From contig JAPLQX010000053.1 in NCBI GenBank assembly GCA_026399435.1, positions 1 through 33,776 on the forward strand: a DNA stretch of 33,776 nt. The letters run 5' to 3'. This DNA comes from Rhodocyclales bacterium (GTDB lineage: Bacteria; Pseudomonadota; Gammaproteobacteria; Burkholderiales; Rhodocyclaceae). Position 1 is the first letter of the stretch. Every line of letters starts with the position of its first letter. The notes below the pieces were generated by a model that did not search any database, was not told where the DNA came from, and saw only the letters and a program-made list of their open reading frames with translations. Positions 15,281 to 25,909 of the stretch are shown here, in pieces. A program made the position numbers and the translations under genes.

Positions 15281-18200
15281 ATGACGGCAACATTTTCCGA
15301 TTTCTACAACAGCCTCGATGCCGATCCCGGCAAGCGGGGCAAGCAGTTCGAACATTTCGTCAAATGGTTCCTGAAAGCTGATCCAGAGTGGTCGACGCAA
15401 GTCGATCAGGTATGGCTCTGGCACGAGTACCCAGAGCGCTGGGGTACCGACTGCGGCATCGATCTGGTGTTCCGGCACAAAAACGGCGAACACTGGGCAG
15501 TGCAAGCCAAGTGCTATTCATCGGACTACGACATCACCAAGCACGACGTCGATAAATTCCTCAGCGAGTCGAACCGGCCGGGCATCAAGCGTCGCCTGCT
15601 GATAGCCACCACCGACGGCATCGGCGGCAACGCAAAACAAGTTTGCGACGCACAGGAAAAGCCCGTTGTACGATTCCTGCTGTCGGATTTCGAGCATGCG
15701 CAACTTGACTATCCCGCCAGCTTTACCGCACTTCCGCAAGCCAAGCGTAAAGCTCGTCCCGAGGCCCGCGCCCACCAGAACGAAGCCAGAACCGCCGTGG
15801 TGCAAGGGCTGCAAACCGCCGACCGGGGCCAACTCATCATGGCCTGTGGCACGGGCAAGACTTACGTCACGCTCTGGATCAAGGAACAGCTTGCGGCCCA
15901 ACGCACCTTGGTACTTGTGCCGTCCTTGGGGCTGCTCTCCCAACTGCTGCGCGAATGGACATTCGCCACCACCATGCCATTTGAAGTGTTGTGCGTCTGT
16001 TCCGACGAGACTGTCGGCGCAAAAGGCAGCGACCAAGCCATCCACAGCGTGGCCGACCTGGCCTTCCCCGTCACCTCGGATGCCGGCGAAGTAAAGCGTT
16101 TTCTCGGCGGTGCAGGCAACCGCGTGGTTTTCTCGACCTACCAGTCCTCTTCCGTCATCGCCGCCGCCCAGGCTGACCCAGCCGTGCCAGCCTTCGATCT
16201 GGTCGTGGCGGACGAAGCCCACCGTTGCGCGGGCAAGGTCGGCAGCGATTTCACGGCCGTCCTCGACAACGCGCAAATACGCAGTGCCAAACGGCTATTT
16301 GCCACCGCCACTCCGCGAACCTATTCCAGCACCGTCCATAAAGCCGCCGAAGAGCGCGGCGTCGAAGTGGTCGGCATGGATAACGCCGAACTGTTTGGCG
16401 AAGTGCTGTATGCCCTGCCGTTTGGCAAAGCCATCGAAAAGAAACTGCTCACCGATTACCGCGTCGTCATCATTGGCGTGGACGACCCCACCATCGCGCA
16501 GTGGATCGCCAAGCGCGAACTGGTCACCACCGGTACGGGCATCGAGACAAACAGTGAATCGCTCGCAGCCCAGATCGGCCTGCTCAAGGCCATCAAGGAC
16601 TACGACCTCAAGCGCATCATCAGCTTCCACAGCCGCGTCACTCGCGCCGAAGCCTTCAGCACCGACATCCGGAAAATCATGGCGTGGATCGGCGACGAAC
16701 ATCGCCCCAGCGGAACCTTGTGCGCCGACTTCGTCTCCGGCAACATGCCCGCCAGCAAGCGCAAGATCAAGCTCGACCAACTCAAGGCCCTGACCGCTGA
16801 CGAACGCGGTGTGCTGAGCAATGCGCGCTGCCTGTCCGAAGGCGTGGATGTGCCTTCGCTCGATGGCGTGGCGTTCATCGATCCGCGCAGCAGCCAGGTG
16901 GACATCATCCAGGCCGTGGGCCGCGCCATTCGCCTGAGTCCGGACAAGAAGGCAGGCACGATCGTCCTGCCGGTGTTCATCGCCGCCGGGCAAAATGCCG
17001 AAGGCACGATTGAGGCCAGCAATTTCAAACCTATCTGGGACGTGCTGAACGCACTGAAAGCACACGATGACGTGCTGGCTGCCGAACTCGATCAGATCAG
17101 AACTGAACTCGGCAGGAAGCCGGCTATAGGCATCAGCGCCGATGGCCTGCGCAAGATTGCCATTGATCTGCCAGCCACGGTGGATGCTGGTTTTGGCAGC
17201 GCCCTGCGCACTTATCTGGTGGAGCAAGTCACGGCGTCTTGGAACTTCTGGTTTGGACTGCTGGAAACTTTCGTGGAACGTGAGGGGCATGCAAATGTTC
17301 CGCGTGGTTACAAAACTGCAGAGGGATATCGACTCGGAATATGGGTAGGAACCCAGCGAAGTTATACGGACACGCTGGCAGCGGAGCGTAAAGCCCGGCT
17401 GGAAGCACTACCGGGATGGCTTTGGGATGCACTTGCGGAGCGGTGGGAAGAAGGGTTTCGTTATCTCAAGGAATTCGTAGAACGTGAAGGGCATACCAAG
17501 GTCCCACGAAACTACAAATCGGCAGATGGAGATCAAATCGGTGTCTGGTTGAAAACCCAAAGACAATATAACAACATTCTGTCATTGGAGCGCAAAGCCA
17601 GACTGGAAGCATTGCCTGGATGGAGCTGGGATCCTAATTCCGATGCGTGGGAAGAAGGATTTCGCAATCTTAAGGAATTCGTGGAGCGCGAGAGGACTGC
17701 CAGAGTTCCTCATAGGCACAAAACGCGAGAAGGATATTGTCTTGGCCAGTGGGTTGGTAACCAACGCGGAAAAGAAGACAAGCTACCCTCGGAGAGGAAA
17801 ACTCGGCTCGAAGCTCTACCCGGATGGAGCTGGGATCCTTTTTCTGACTTATGGGAAGAAGGATTCAGCTATCTCAAGGAATTCGCAGATCGAGAGGGGC
17901 ATTCCAAGGTTCCAAGCGGTTACAAAACTGCAGATGGATACCGCCTTGGTGCCTGGGTAGTGACCCAACGAACAGAAAAAGATAACAGGTCACCTGAGTA
18001 CAAAGCACGGTTGGAAGCATTGCCGGGGTGGAGTTGGAATACTCAGTTAGATCAGTGGGAAGAAGGGTATCGCTATCTCAAGGAATTCGCTGACCGAGAA
18101 GGTCACACCAAGGTTCCTAATCGTTACAAACTGGCAGGCGGCTATCGACTCGGCGTTTGGGTTGCATCCCAGCGGCGATATATAGACGACCTATCACCGG

Positions 18201-18880
18201 ATCGTAGATCACGGCTGGAAGCACTACCGGGCTGGGTTTGGGATGTACTTACAGAGCAATGGGAGCAGCAGTGGGAAGAAGGATATCGCTATCTCAAGGA
18301 GTTCGCGGATCGCGAGGGGCATGCCAAGGCGTCTGCTTGTTACAAAACGGCAGATGGATACCGACTTGGCATCTGGTTAAGTCACCAACGAGCAGATAAC
18401 GCAGTAGGAAAAAACAACCTTTCGCCGGAGCGCAAAACCCGACTCGAAGCATTGCCTGGATGGAGTTGGAATCCCTTTTCCGATCTATGGGAAGAAGGAT
18501 TTCGCCATCTCAAGGAGTTCGCGAATCGCGAGGGACATGTCCGTGTGCCTGGTCCTTATAGGACAACAGAAGGGTATCGACTTGGTAATTGGGTCGCGAA
18601 TAAGCGGACAAATAGAGACAAACTTTCGCCGGAGCGCAAATCTCAATTGGAAGCATTGCCCGGTTGGAGCTGGGATCGTTTTCTTGATTTATGGGAAGAA
18701 GGATTTCGCCATCTCAAGGAATTCGCCGATCGTGAGGGGCATGTCAAGGTGCCTTATCGTTACAAATCGGCAGATGGATTTCAACTTGGGAGTTGGGTAG
18801 CGAGTAAGCGAACAAATAGAGACAAGCTTTCACTGGCGCGCAAAGCCCAGTTGGAAGCATTGCCCGGTTGGAGTTGGTGA
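15281..18880 (+). CDS. Mrr-type nuclease / SF2 helicase fusion with eight helicase-associated repeats
   Basis: A 1199-residue multidomain protein. Residues 1-150 form an Mrr-like restriction-endonuclease domain with Asp61 and Gln75-Ala-Lys77 ([20 protein letters not shown]), the D-X13-QxK catalytic pattern. Residues ~160-600 are a superfamily 2 helicase/translocase: Walker A ACGTGKT (188-194), DEAH (311-314), FATATPR and motif [10 protein letters not shown] (about 545). Residues 654-1199 are eight tandem helicase-associated (HA) repeats. The plan suggests a DNA-translocating nuclease for defence against foreign DNA. The ATG at 15281 begins the domain; a TTG at 15239 after GAGGTG is an alternative start. 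Its stop lies inside the attC-like repeat at 18861-18928. Catalytic motifs look intact. Confidence 0.88.
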   Translation: MTATFSDFYNSLDADPGKRGKQFEHFVKWFLKADPEWSTQVDQVWLWHEYPERWGTDCGIDLVFRHKNGEHWAVQAKCYSSDYDITKHDVDKFLSESNRPGIKRRLLIATTDGIGGNAKQVCDAQEKPVVRFLLSDFEHAQLDYPASFTALPQAKRKARPEARAHQNEARTAVVQGLQTADRGQLIMACGTGKTYVTLWIKEQLAAQRTLVLVPSLGLLSQLLREWTFATTMPFEVLCVCSDETVGAKGSDQAIHSVADLAFPVTSDAGEVKRFLGGAGNRVVFSTYQSSSVIAAAQADPAVPAFDLVVADEAHRCAGKVGSDFTAVLDNAQIRSAKRLFATATPRTYSSTVHKAAEERGVEVVGMDNAELFGEVLYALPFGKAIEKKLLTDYRVVIIGVDDPTIAQWIAKRELVTTGTGIETNSESLAAQIGLLKAIKDYDLKRIISFHSRVTRAEAFSTDIRKIMAWIGDEHRPSGTLCADFVSGNMPASKRKIKLDQLKALTADERGVLSNARCLSEGVDVPSLDGVAFIDPRSSQVDIIQAVGRAIRLSPDKKAGTIVLPVFIAAGQNAEGTIEASNFKPIWDVLNALKAHDDVLAAELDQIRTELGRKPAIGISADGLRKIAIDLPATVDAGFGSALRTYLVEQVTASWNFWFGLLETFVEREGHANVPRGYKTAEGYRLGIWVGTQRSYTDTLAAERKARLEALPGWLWDALAERWEEGFRYLKEFVEREGHTKVPRNYKSADGDQIGVWLKTQRQYNNILSLERKARLEALPGWSWDPNSDAWEEGFRNLKEFVERERTARVPHRHKTREGYCLGQWVGNQRGKEDKLPSERKTRLEALPGWSWDPFSDLWEEGFSYLKEFADREGHSKVPSGYKTADGYRLGAWVVTQRTEKDNRSPEYKARLEALPGWSWNTQLDQWEEGYRYLKEFADREGHTKVPNRYKLAGGYRLGVWVASQRRYIDDLSPDRRSRLEALPGWVWDVLTEQWEQQWEEGYRYLKEFADREGHAKASACYKTADGYRLGIWLSHQRADNAVGKNNLSPERKTRLEALPGWSWNPFSDLWEEGFRHLKEFANREGHVRVPGPYRTTEGYRLGNWVANKRTNRDKLSPERKSQLEALPGWSWDRFLDLWEEGFRHLKEFADREGHVKVPYRYKSADGFQLGSWVASKRTNRDKLSLARKAQLEALPGWSW
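17240..18877 (+). repeat. Eight tandem ~204-bp repeats encoding HA domains
   Basis: Units begin at the Trp codons at 17240, 17444, 17648, 17852, 18056, 18272, 18488 and 18692. Spacing is 204 bp (68 residues) except units 5 and 6, which are 216 bp because of 4-residue insertions. Each unit reads approximately [18 protein letters not shown], then YRLG-WV--QR, then [13 protein letters not shown]; the last unit stops after 62 residues. Unit 1 is the most divergent ([11 protein letters not shown]). DNA similarity between units is high enough for slippage or recombination to change copy number. Confidence 0.95.
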
Positions 18881-18928
18881 CGCTGCGCGATGAAACTGCG
18901 CAGCGTCCCTTACCTTGAACGTCGGGCA
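18861..18928. repeat. Structured repeat, attC-like, copy 1
   Basis: The core GACGCTGCGC (18879-18888) and GCGCAGCGTC (18898-18907) pair perfectly around a 9-base loop. Outer arms TGCCCG (18861-18866) and CGGGCA (18923-18928) are also complementary. Bases 18879-18922 match 19739-19782 at 39 of 44 positions. The right end GAACGTCGGGC resembles an integron core site (GTTRRRY) with one mismatch. The helicase stop codon is inside it. It could also be a shared transcription-ending palindrome, though no T-tract follows. Confidence 0.5.
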
Positions 18929-18950
18929 GCTCAAATCACTGGGAGGCGAT

Positions 18951-19712
18951 GTGTCAACAGAACTTCAACGGATGATTAAGAGACTTGAGGGCGATGGCCC
19001 GGCCGAGAAGCACATCCTATTGCTAAAACTGAGGGAAGCACTAGAACATGCGCCACAGTTCGGAGAGAAGCCAGTGTTCGAGGTGAACACACCACAGCGC
19101 CAATGGTTGGCCGAGGTAGGCGCGCTTTTTTCCCGTCTCGGGATCGGCAAACAAAGTCAATTTCGGGCGAGCTTCGGGACGCTGGCCCAGTACTGGACGC
19201 CAGCAGTTAATCAAATCATGGGGCAGGTTCTCGACACTATCGAGGAATTGAAGCTCGAATTGGAGCTGGATGGTCGAACCGAGTTCGGGAGTGCGTACGC
19301 GCCGGGAGATGTTTACCGTTTCTTCGCCGACCTGAAGAGCATTATCAATACAGCAAAGAGCGGCCTCATGGTGATTGATCCCTACTTCGACGGTACGGCG
19401 TTCGATGCTTATCTTTCTTCGGCTCCATCAGACATTGCGGTTCGCGTGCTCGCGGACCGCTACGCCTCCGACGTAGCAACCTATATCACCAAGCATCGGG
19501 CGCAGTACAAAAGCACACTGGAGCTTCGATCATCGAAGGAGCTTCACGACCGTCTTGTCCTCATTGATGGGGACGCCGCGTGGATCATGGGAGGATCCAT
19601 CAAAGACGCAGGTAAGAAGGCAACCTACCTCATTCCGCTTGCGTCACCAATTGCCACAGCAAAGAACGCTATCTACGGTGAGATATGGAATCGAGCGACA
19701 CAAGTTGCCTAG
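18951..19712 (+). CDS. PLD-like domain protein, hypothetical
   Basis: A 253-residue soluble protein. The N-terminal half is helical (ELQRMIKRLEGDGPAEKHIL) and unrecognised. The C-terminal half resembles phospholipase-D-like domains: GLMVIDPYFDGTAFDAYLS, then SSKELHDRLVLIDGD and WIMGGSIKDAGKKATYLI, giving an HxR-X4-D variant of the HKD motif seen in many defence-associated PLD-like proteins. A single motif means a dimer would be needed for hydrolysis, or the domain is only a sensor. The GTG at 18951 is chosen because GGGAGG lies just upstream; a TTG at 18915 has no ribosome site. The gene is bracketed by two attC-like repeats, the layout of a mobile gene cassette. Confidence 0.65.
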   Translation: MSTELQRMIKRLEGDGPAEKHILLLKLREALEHAPQFGEKPVFEVNTPQRQWLAEVGALFSRLGIGKQSQFRASFGTLAQYWTPAVNQIMGQVLDTIEELKLELELDGRTEFGSAYAPGDVYRFFADLKSIINTAKSGLMVIDPYFDGTAFDAYLSSAPSDIAVRVLADRYASDVATYITKHRAQYKSTLELRSSKELHDRLVLIDGDAAWIMGGSIKDAGKKATYLIPLASPIATAKNAIYGEIWNRATQVA

Positions 19713-19716
19713 AGCT

Positions 19717-19787
19717 GCCCAACCCGTCGGTCAAGAACGACGCTGCGCGATGAAGCCGCGCAGCGCCCCTTACCTACAACGTTCCTG
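19717..19787. repeat. Structured repeat, attC-like, copy 2
   Basis: Five bases after the PLD-like stop codon comes GCCCAAC (19717-19723), a fit to the integron inverse core RYYYAAC. GTCGGTCAAG (19726-19735) pairs with CTTACCTAC (19770-19778) leaving one extra unpaired C, the asymmetry typical of attC. The central stem is GACGCTGCGC (19739-19748) / GCGCAGCGCC (19758-19767). The right boundary AACGTT then continues CCTGA instead of RRRY. A site joined to a non-standard partner would look like this. Confidence 0.5.
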
Positions 19788-19832
19788 AGCGTCCGCTTTC
19801 CCAAACCAGCTACTTCCGCTCAGGGCACTTTG

Positions 19833-19859
19833 CCGCCGTACTGCCAGCGCCGACTCTTG
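19833..19859. repeat. 27-bp dispersed repeat, copy 2
   Basis: Direct copy of 12007-12033 with three mismatches, located just downstream of the acyl-CoA dehydrogenase stop. The two copies bracket 7.8 kb that includes the SDR, the GST and the defence-like island. Confidence 0.5.
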
Positions 19860-19872
19860 GCGCCGACAGCCC

Positions 19873-21051
<1,179 letters not shown>

Positions 21052-21070
21052 CTGTATTCCTTTGTTGCGC

Positions 21071-21850
21071 TTACATGGTTTCGCCGCCGGAGACGGATAT
21101 CGCCTGCCCGGTGACCGCTTCCGATCCGGGCTGGCACAGCCACAGTACCGCATTGGCGACTTCCGCGGGCTGCACCAAGCGGCCCTGCGGATTGTGCTTC
21201 ACCAGTTCGGCCTCGGCTTCGGCCGCGCTGCGCCCGGTCTTGGCCTGGATGTTGGCCAGGGTGTCGCGCACGATGTCTGTTTCCGTATAGCCGGGGCAGA
21301 CGGCATTGACGGTGACCGGCTTCTTCGCCAGTTCCAGGGCCAGCGAGCGGGTCAGGCCCAGCACCGCGTGCTTGGCCGCGCAATAGGCGGAGACGTAGGC
21401 GTAGCCCCTGAGCGATGCGGTGCTGGCGATGTTCACGATGCGTCCCCAGCCGAGATCGAGCATTCCCGGCAGCGCGGCGCGAATGCCGAGATAGGTGCCG
21501 GTGAGGTTCACCGCCAGCATCTGGTTCCACAGCGCGAGGTCGGTTCGCGAGAAGGGAGCGCTGGCGGCCTGCCCGGCGTTGTTGACCAGAATGGCGACCG
21601 GGCCCAGCGCGATCGCCGCGTTGGCAAAGGCGGCTTCGACCGCGGCCGGGTCGGCGACATCCACCGTCTCGCAATGCACTTCGGTCAGCGCGCGCAAGAG
21701 GACAGCCTCGTCTTCGAGCGTGGTCCGCGTGCGGCCCATCAGCGTGATTTTGGCTCCCTGCCCGGCCAGCGCACGCGCGATTGCCGCGCCGATGCCGCGC
21801 CCGCCGCCGGTGATTACGGCGTGTCTGCCCTCCAGGCTTCCCGCCGTCAT
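21071..21850 (-). CDS. SDR-family 3-hydroxyacyl-CoA dehydrogenase-like protein
   Basis: A 259-residue short-chain dehydrogenase: cofactor motif TGGGRGIG at 14-21, NNAG at 90-93, and Ser143, Tyr156, Lys160 as the catalytic triad ([16 protein letters not shown]). The C-terminus [16 protein letters not shown] is typical of FabG/BadH-like enzymes that oxidise a 3-hydroxyacyl-CoA. The ATG at 21850 overlaps the stop of the CoA ligase gene (ATGA), fixing the start and showing translational coupling. It lies 19 bp before the acyl-CoA dehydrogenase gene. The three form a coherent CoA-ester oxidation set, the order being activation, dehydrogenation and alcohol oxidation. Confidence 0.92.
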   Translation of the reverse strand: MTAGSLEGRHAVITGGGRGIGAAIARALAGQGAKITLMGRTRTTLEDEAVLLRALTEVHCETVDVADPAAVEAAFANAAIALGPVAILVNNAGQAASAPFSRTDLALWNQMLAVNLTGTYLGIRAALPGMLDLGWGRIVNIASTASLRGYAYVSAYCAAKHAVLGLTRSLALELAKKPVTVNAVCPGYTETDIVRDTLANIQAKTGRSAAEAEAELVKHNPQGRLVQPAEVANAVLWLCQPGSEAVTGQAISVSGGETM

Positions 21851-23418
21851 GCCGGTTGCTTGAGCATTTCCCGCAGGCGGAAACGCTGCGTCTTGCCCGT
21901 CGCCGTGTGCGGCAGTTCGTCGACGAAGCGGATGGTGCGCGGACACTTGTAGATCGACAGCGTCGATTTGAAGGTCTGCAGCAGTTGCTCGGTTAGGGCC
22001 GCCTGATCGGCCTCGGCTTCGCGCGGGACGGCGAACAGCGCAATCCGCGTCAGGCCGTCCTCGTTGGGGAAGCCGACCACCGCGGCATCGAGGATGCCGG
22101 GCACCGTGAGCGCGCAGGCCTCGATCTCGGCCGGACTCACCCACTGGCCGGACACCTTGAGCATGTCGTCGGCGCGCCCCATGTGGCACCAGCGCCCCTC
22201 GGTGTCGAACTCGAACATGTCGCCGGGGAAATACCAGCCGTTGCGCAGCGCCTTCGCCGTCAGGTCCGGCTGCTGCCAGTAGCCGACGAACTGGCACGGG
22301 GTGCGCACGGCAATCTGGCCGGGCTGTCCGGGCTCGGTGATGTCCTGCCCGTCGTCGCCGACGAGGCGCACTTCGGCATAGGTCACCGGTTTGCCGGAGG
22401 AGCCGCCGACCGAGTCTCCGGGCTGATTGAACACGAACAGGAACACAGTTTCGGAGGCGCCGACGCCGTCGAGGATCGGCTTGCCGCACAGTTCCAGCCA
22501 GTCGTCATAGAGCGACTCGGGCAGCTTCTCGCCGGCGGCGACGTAGTGGCGGACCTCGCGGAAAGCGGGCCGCATTGGGGCGCCTTCGCGCATCAGGTTG
22601 CGATACATGACCGGCGTGCTGAACAGCACCGTCGGCCGGTGGCGCTCGACCGTGTCGATGATCAGCTTGGGTTCCGGCCAGGCCGGCGAAAGTATTACGG
22701 TGGCGCCGCATTGCAGTCCGCCCATCAGCGAATGGCCCAGCGCGAAGCCGAAGAAGATCTTCGACGTGGTGAAGATGCGGTCTTCCGGCGTCACGCCGAG
22801 ATACTCGCGTTCGAGGCGGTCGGCGACGAGGACGGTGCGGTGGGCATGCATCACCGCCTTGGGTTTGCCCGTGGTGCCGGACGAATACAGCCAGAAGCCC
22901 ACCTCCTCGGGGTCCATGCGGGCGGATTCGAGTTGCCCGGACTGGCCGCTGACAATGTCCGTCAGCGCAAGGTAGGGTGGCTGCGCGGAGCCGCCGACCA
23001 GCACCACCAGCGGCGGCTTGTCGAGCGTCGCGACGGCGCTTTCGTAGAGATCGATGAAGTGCGCATCGACGTAAATCACCCGGCATGCGCTGTGCTGAAT
23101 CACGTAGAGCAGGTCGCGCGGCGCCAGCCGCACGTTGAGCGCGACAGCGACGGCGCCGATGCGCATGGTGCCGAGATAGGCGGCGACCAGTTCGGGCGAA
23201 TCGTCCATCAGGAACAGCACCCGGTCGCCGCGCGCGACGCCGTGCGCCAGGAGCGCGTTGCCGTTGCGGTTGACCGCAGCGTTGAGTTCCGAATAGGTCA
23301 TGCTCCGGTCGGCGCACAGAATCGCGGTCTGGTCACCCAGGCCCTGCTTGAGCGGCCGTCCGATGATTTCATCTGCCGCGTTCATCGCGCCTTGCGGCAC
23401 TATTCCGTCGAAGTTCAT
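21847..23418 (-). CDS. Benzoate-CoA ligase family acyl-CoA synthetase
   Basis: A 523-residue adenylate-forming enzyme that activates a carboxylic acid with ATP and CoA. The phosphate-binding loop [10 protein letters not shown] is at 178-187, the A5 motif is DGVGASE, the A8 hinge region is [15 protein letters not shown] and the catalytic lysine is Lys509 in TATGKTQRF. Overall it resembles the benzoate/4-hydroxybenzoate/2-aminobenzoate-CoA ligase group, so an aromatic or alicyclic acid is likely. The ATG at 23418 is preferred to a TTG at 23433 because the region before it (GGGACGGGA) is purine-rich. It follows the TRAP binding protein gene by 67 bp containing a strong hairpin, so import and activation are linked. 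Confidence 0.9.
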   Translation of the reverse strand: MNFDGIVPQGAMNAADEIIGRPLKQGLGDQTAILCADRSMTYSELNAAVNRNGNALLAHGVARGDRVLFLMDDSPELVAAYLGTMRIGAVAVALNVRLAPRDLLYVIQHSACRVIYVDAHFIDLYESAVATLDKPPLVVLVGGSAQPPYLALTDIVSGQSGQLESARMDPEEVGFWLYSSGTTGKPKAVMHAHRTVLVADRLEREYLGVTPEDRIFTTSKIFFGFALGHSLMGGLQCGATVILSPAWPEPKLIIDTVERHRPTVLFSTPVMYRNLMREGAPMRPAFREVRHYVAAGEKLPESLYDDWLELCGKPILDGVGASETVFLFVFNQPGDSVGGSSGKPVTYAEVRLVGDDGQDITEPGQPGQIAVRTPCQFVGYWQQPDLTAKALRNGWYFPGDMFEFDTEGRWCHMGRADDMLKVSGQWVSPAEIEACALTVPGILDAAVVGFPNEDGLTRIALFAVPREAEADQAALTEQLLQTFKSTLSIYKCPRTIRFVDELPHTATGKTQRFRLREMLKQPA

Positions 23419-23447
23419 TCCCGTCCCGTTCAATGTCCTGTGTGGAA

Positions 23448-23470
23448 CCCCGGGGAAGCTTCCCCCGGGG
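23448..23470 (-). terminator. Strong hairpin between TRAP and CoA ligase genes
   Basis: GGGGAAG / CTTCCCC is a perfect, loop-less palindrome, extended by CCCC / GGGG with one bulged C. There is no T-tract on either strand, so it may attenuate transcription or protect the 3' end of the abundant binding-protein mRNA rather than stop it completely. Confidence 0.45.
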
Positions 23471-23485
23471 GCTCTGCCTGTCGCA

Positions 23486-24514
23486 TCAATTCATCAGGGC
23501 CTTTGCGTCATTGATCAGCTTCTGGCCGTCGAGTCCCTTGGCCGCCACTTCCTTGACCCAGTCGGCAATGACGCCTTCCGCCGGCTTGTGCCAGGCCGCC
23601 ACTTCGGCGTCCGGGACGGTGTAGAAGGTGTTCTTGCGATCGACGGCGGTCTGGCGCGCCGGAGCGGTGACTCCGTCCCAGATCTTGCCGGCCCAGGCGG
23701 AGGTCTCGGCGCCGCTGTTGGCGTCGATCACCTTCTTCAGGTCAGCCGGCAGGCTCTCGTACCTGGCCGGGTTCATGGCGAAGACGAAGGCCGAGGTGGC
23801 GATGAAGGGCTGCCCGGCCAGGGTCTCGGTATGGAACTTGACGATTTCCTGGATCTTCAGCGACGGGATGACTTCCCACGGCAGCACGGCACCGTCGATC
23901 ACGCCCTTGGAGAGGCTTTCCGCCACCTGCGGCACCGGCATCGGCACCGGCGTCGCGCCCAGCGCGCTCACCAGCTTGGTCGCCATCCGGTTCGGCGCAC
24001 GCAGCTTGAGGCCCTTGAAATCGGCCAGCGTCTTGATCTGCTTGCTCGTGGTGTGCAGCTGGGTGCCGGGGATGACGTGGAAGATCAGCGGCTTGACGCC
24101 CTTGTATTCTTCCTTGGCGTTCTTTTCCGCGTAGGTCCACAAGGCCTTCGAGGCCTTCTCGGCGCTGGAGACCATGAAGGGCAGCTCGAATACTTCGGTG
24201 GCGAGGAAGCGTCCGGCCTGGTAGCCGGGCAGGGTCCAGACGATGTCGGCCACGCCGTCCTTCGCCTGATCGAACAGTTGCGGCGGCGTGCCGCCCAGCT
24301 GCATGGCGGGATAGATCTGGCACTTGAGCTTGCCGGCCGACTCCTTGGTGATCTTGGCGCACCACGGCTCGATCATCTTGACGTGCGCGTTCGAGCTGGG
24401 CGGCAGGAAGTGGTGCACTCTCAAGGTAATGGTTTCCTGGGCGGCCGCTTGCGCGGCGCCAAGCGCCAGAAGCGCAGTGGCAAGTGCGACTTTCAGGGTA
24501 CGGGATGATTGCAT
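23486..24514 (-). CDS. TRAP transporter substrate-binding protein (DctP family), second system
   Basis: A 342-residue periplasmic binding protein with a Sec signal (MQSSRTLKVALATALLALGA, cleavage likely near AQAAAQ). It repeats the blocks of the protein at 5677: LRVHHFLPPSSN, CQIYPAMQLGGTPPQLFDQA, DGVADIVWTLPGYQAGRF and LKLRAPNRMATKLVSALG with the probable ligand arginine. AGGAGACCACG precedes the ATG. It is third in a TRAP operon ordered small subunit, large subunit, binding protein, as in the first system. It is followed by the aromatic CoA ligase, which makes an aromatic or cyclic carboxylate its likely ligand. Confidence 0.94.
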   Translation of the reverse strand: MQSSRTLKVALATALLALGAAQAAAQETITLRVHHFLPPSSNAHVKMIEPWCAKITKESAGKLKCQIYPAMQLGGTPPQLFDQAKDGVADIVWTLPGYQAGRFLATEVFELPFMVSSAEKASKALWTYAEKNAKEEYKGVKPLIFHVIPGTQLHTTSKQIKTLADFKGLKLRAPNRMATKLVSALGATPVPMPVPQVAESLSKGVIDGAVLPWEVIPSLKIQEIVKFHTETLAGQPFIATSAFVFAMNPARYESLPADLKKVIDANSGAETSAWAGKIWDGVTAPARQTAVDRKNTFYTVPDAEVAAWHKPAEGVIADWVKEVAAKGLDGQKLINDAKALMN

Positions 24515-24571
24515 CGTGGTCTCCTATCTTCGTTATGTTTTAAGAATGCTGTGGGATCGATCGAATTCGCG

Positions 24572-25909
24572 CTAGGCACCGAGCGCGTGAACCAGGTACA
24601 GGGAAATGCCGGGAACGAACAGCAACAACAGAATGCGCAAAAAGTCCGAAATCAGGAATGGCACCACGCCCTTGAATGTCTCGATGAGCGGAACGTCCTT
24701 GGCCAGGCTGTTGATGATGTAGATGTTCATGCCGACCGGGGGATGCACCAGCCCGATTTCCACCACCATCAGCGCGAGGATGCCGAACCAGATCGACTTG
24801 TCGGCCTGGCTGATGCCCCAGAAGTCCAGCCCCATGACCACCGGGTAGAAAATCGGGATGGTGAGCAGGATCATGGCCAGCGAATCCATGACGCAGCCGA
24901 GGAAGATGTAGATCAGCAGGATCGAGCCCATCACCAGCAGCGGAGAAAGCCCGCTGTCCCTGACCCAGTTGGCGAGTTCCGCCGGCATTTGGGTCAGCGC
25001 CAGGCCGCTGTTCAGCATGTCGGCACCGAGCAGCACGAGGAAAATCATCGCGGTGGCCTCGGCCGCACCAAGGATGCTGTCCTTGACGCCCTGCAGGCGC
25101 ATGCCGCCGGAGACCACGGCGAGAATGCCGCAGGCCGCGGCGCCGATCGAGGCCGCCTCGGTGGGATTGGCCCAGCCGCCATACAGGCCGACCACCACCA
25201 CGAGGAAGACGATCAGCACGGGGAACACCCTGCCCAGCGCGCGCATCCGGTCGGGCCAGGAAACCAGGGGGCCGGCGGGGCCGGCTTCGGGCTTCAGCGT
25301 CACCACGATGCGTATGACGACCATGTAGCCGAGCATGGCGATCAGGCCGGGTATCACCGCGGCCATGAACAGCTTGCCGATGGATTCCTGGGTGAGGACG
25401 GCATAGATCACCAGCGGTACCGAAGGCGGAATCATGATGCCCAGCGTGCCGCCCGCCGCCAGCGTGCCGGTGGCGAGCGCGCCGGAATACTTGTAGCGGC
25501 GCAGTTCCGGCAGTGCAACCTGGCCCATGGTCGCCGCGGTGGCCAGCGAGGAACCGCAAATGGCGCCGAAGCCCGCGCAGGCGCCCACCGCCGCCATGGC
25601 CACGCCGCCGCGCCAGTGTCCGACGAAGGCATTGACGCAATTGAACAGCGCCTTCGACAAGCCGCCATGGGTGGCGAACTGGCCCATCAGCAGGAACATC
25701 GGAATCACGCTCAGGTCGTAATTCGACAGACGCGCGTAGACCAGGTTCTTCAGCGAACTCATCAGCAAGGGTAGTGCTGCGCCGCCGCCGAGCATGGTCA
25801 GGAAGCCGCCGGCGCCGACGAGGAACATCGAGATGCCGATCGGCACCCGCAGCATCAGCATCAGCATCAGGATGCCGAACATGATCAGGCCTATCGTGGC
25901 GCCGCTCAT
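24572..25909 (-). CDS. TRAP transporter large membrane subunit (DctM family), second system
   Basis: A 445-residue multi-span membrane protein. It shares long blocks with the protein at 4325: GFGAICGSSLATAATMGQVA, TLGIMIPPSVPLVIYAV, WANPTEAASIGAAACGILAV and LGCVMDSLAMILLTIPIFYP. The frame is open to 26206, but the ATG at 25909 overlaps the small-subunit stop (ATGA) and begins MSGATIGLIMFGIL, matching the start of the first system. With its partner it forms the sodium-coupled permease. The gap to the binding-protein gene is 57 bp with a good ribosome site. Confidence 0.95.
   Translation of the reverse strand: MSGATIGLIMFGILMLMLMLRVPIGISMFLVGAGGFLTMLGGGAALPLLMSSLKNLVYARLSNYDLSVIPMFLLMGQFATHGGLSKALFNCVNAFVGHWRGGVAMAAVGACAGFGAICGSSLATAATMGQVALPELRRYKYSGALATGTLAAGGTLGIMIPPSVPLVIYAVLTQESIGKLFMAAVIPGLIAMLGYMVVIRIVVTLKPEAGPAGPLVSWPDRMRALGRVFPVLIVFLVVVVGLYGGWANPTEAASIGAAACGILAVVSGGMRLQGVKDSILGAAEATAMIFLVLLGADMLNSGLALTQMPAELANWVRDSGLSPLLVMGSILLIYIFLGCVMDSLAMILLTIPIFYPVVMGLDFWGISQADKSIWFGILALMVVEIGLVHPPVGMNIYIINSLAKDVPLIETFKGVVPFLISDFLRILLLLFVPGISLYLVHALGA

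Noticed and set aside
17240..18877. CRISPR-like regular spacing of repeats
   Set aside because: The 204-bp period is in frame, encodes HA domains throughout and has no short identical repeats with unique spacers.
18915..18950. TTG start of the PLD-like gene at 18915
   Set aside because: No ribosome site, and it lies within the structured repeat; the GTG at 18951 follows GGGAGG.
23448..23470. Insertion-sequence end or rho-independent terminator
   Set aside because: The palindrome has no T-tract, no transposase and no target duplication; kept only as a hairpin.
24509..25774. 421-residue plus-strand ORF over the second DctM gene
   Set aside because: Same shadow composition as 4721-5692; mirrored by the paralogous gene pair.
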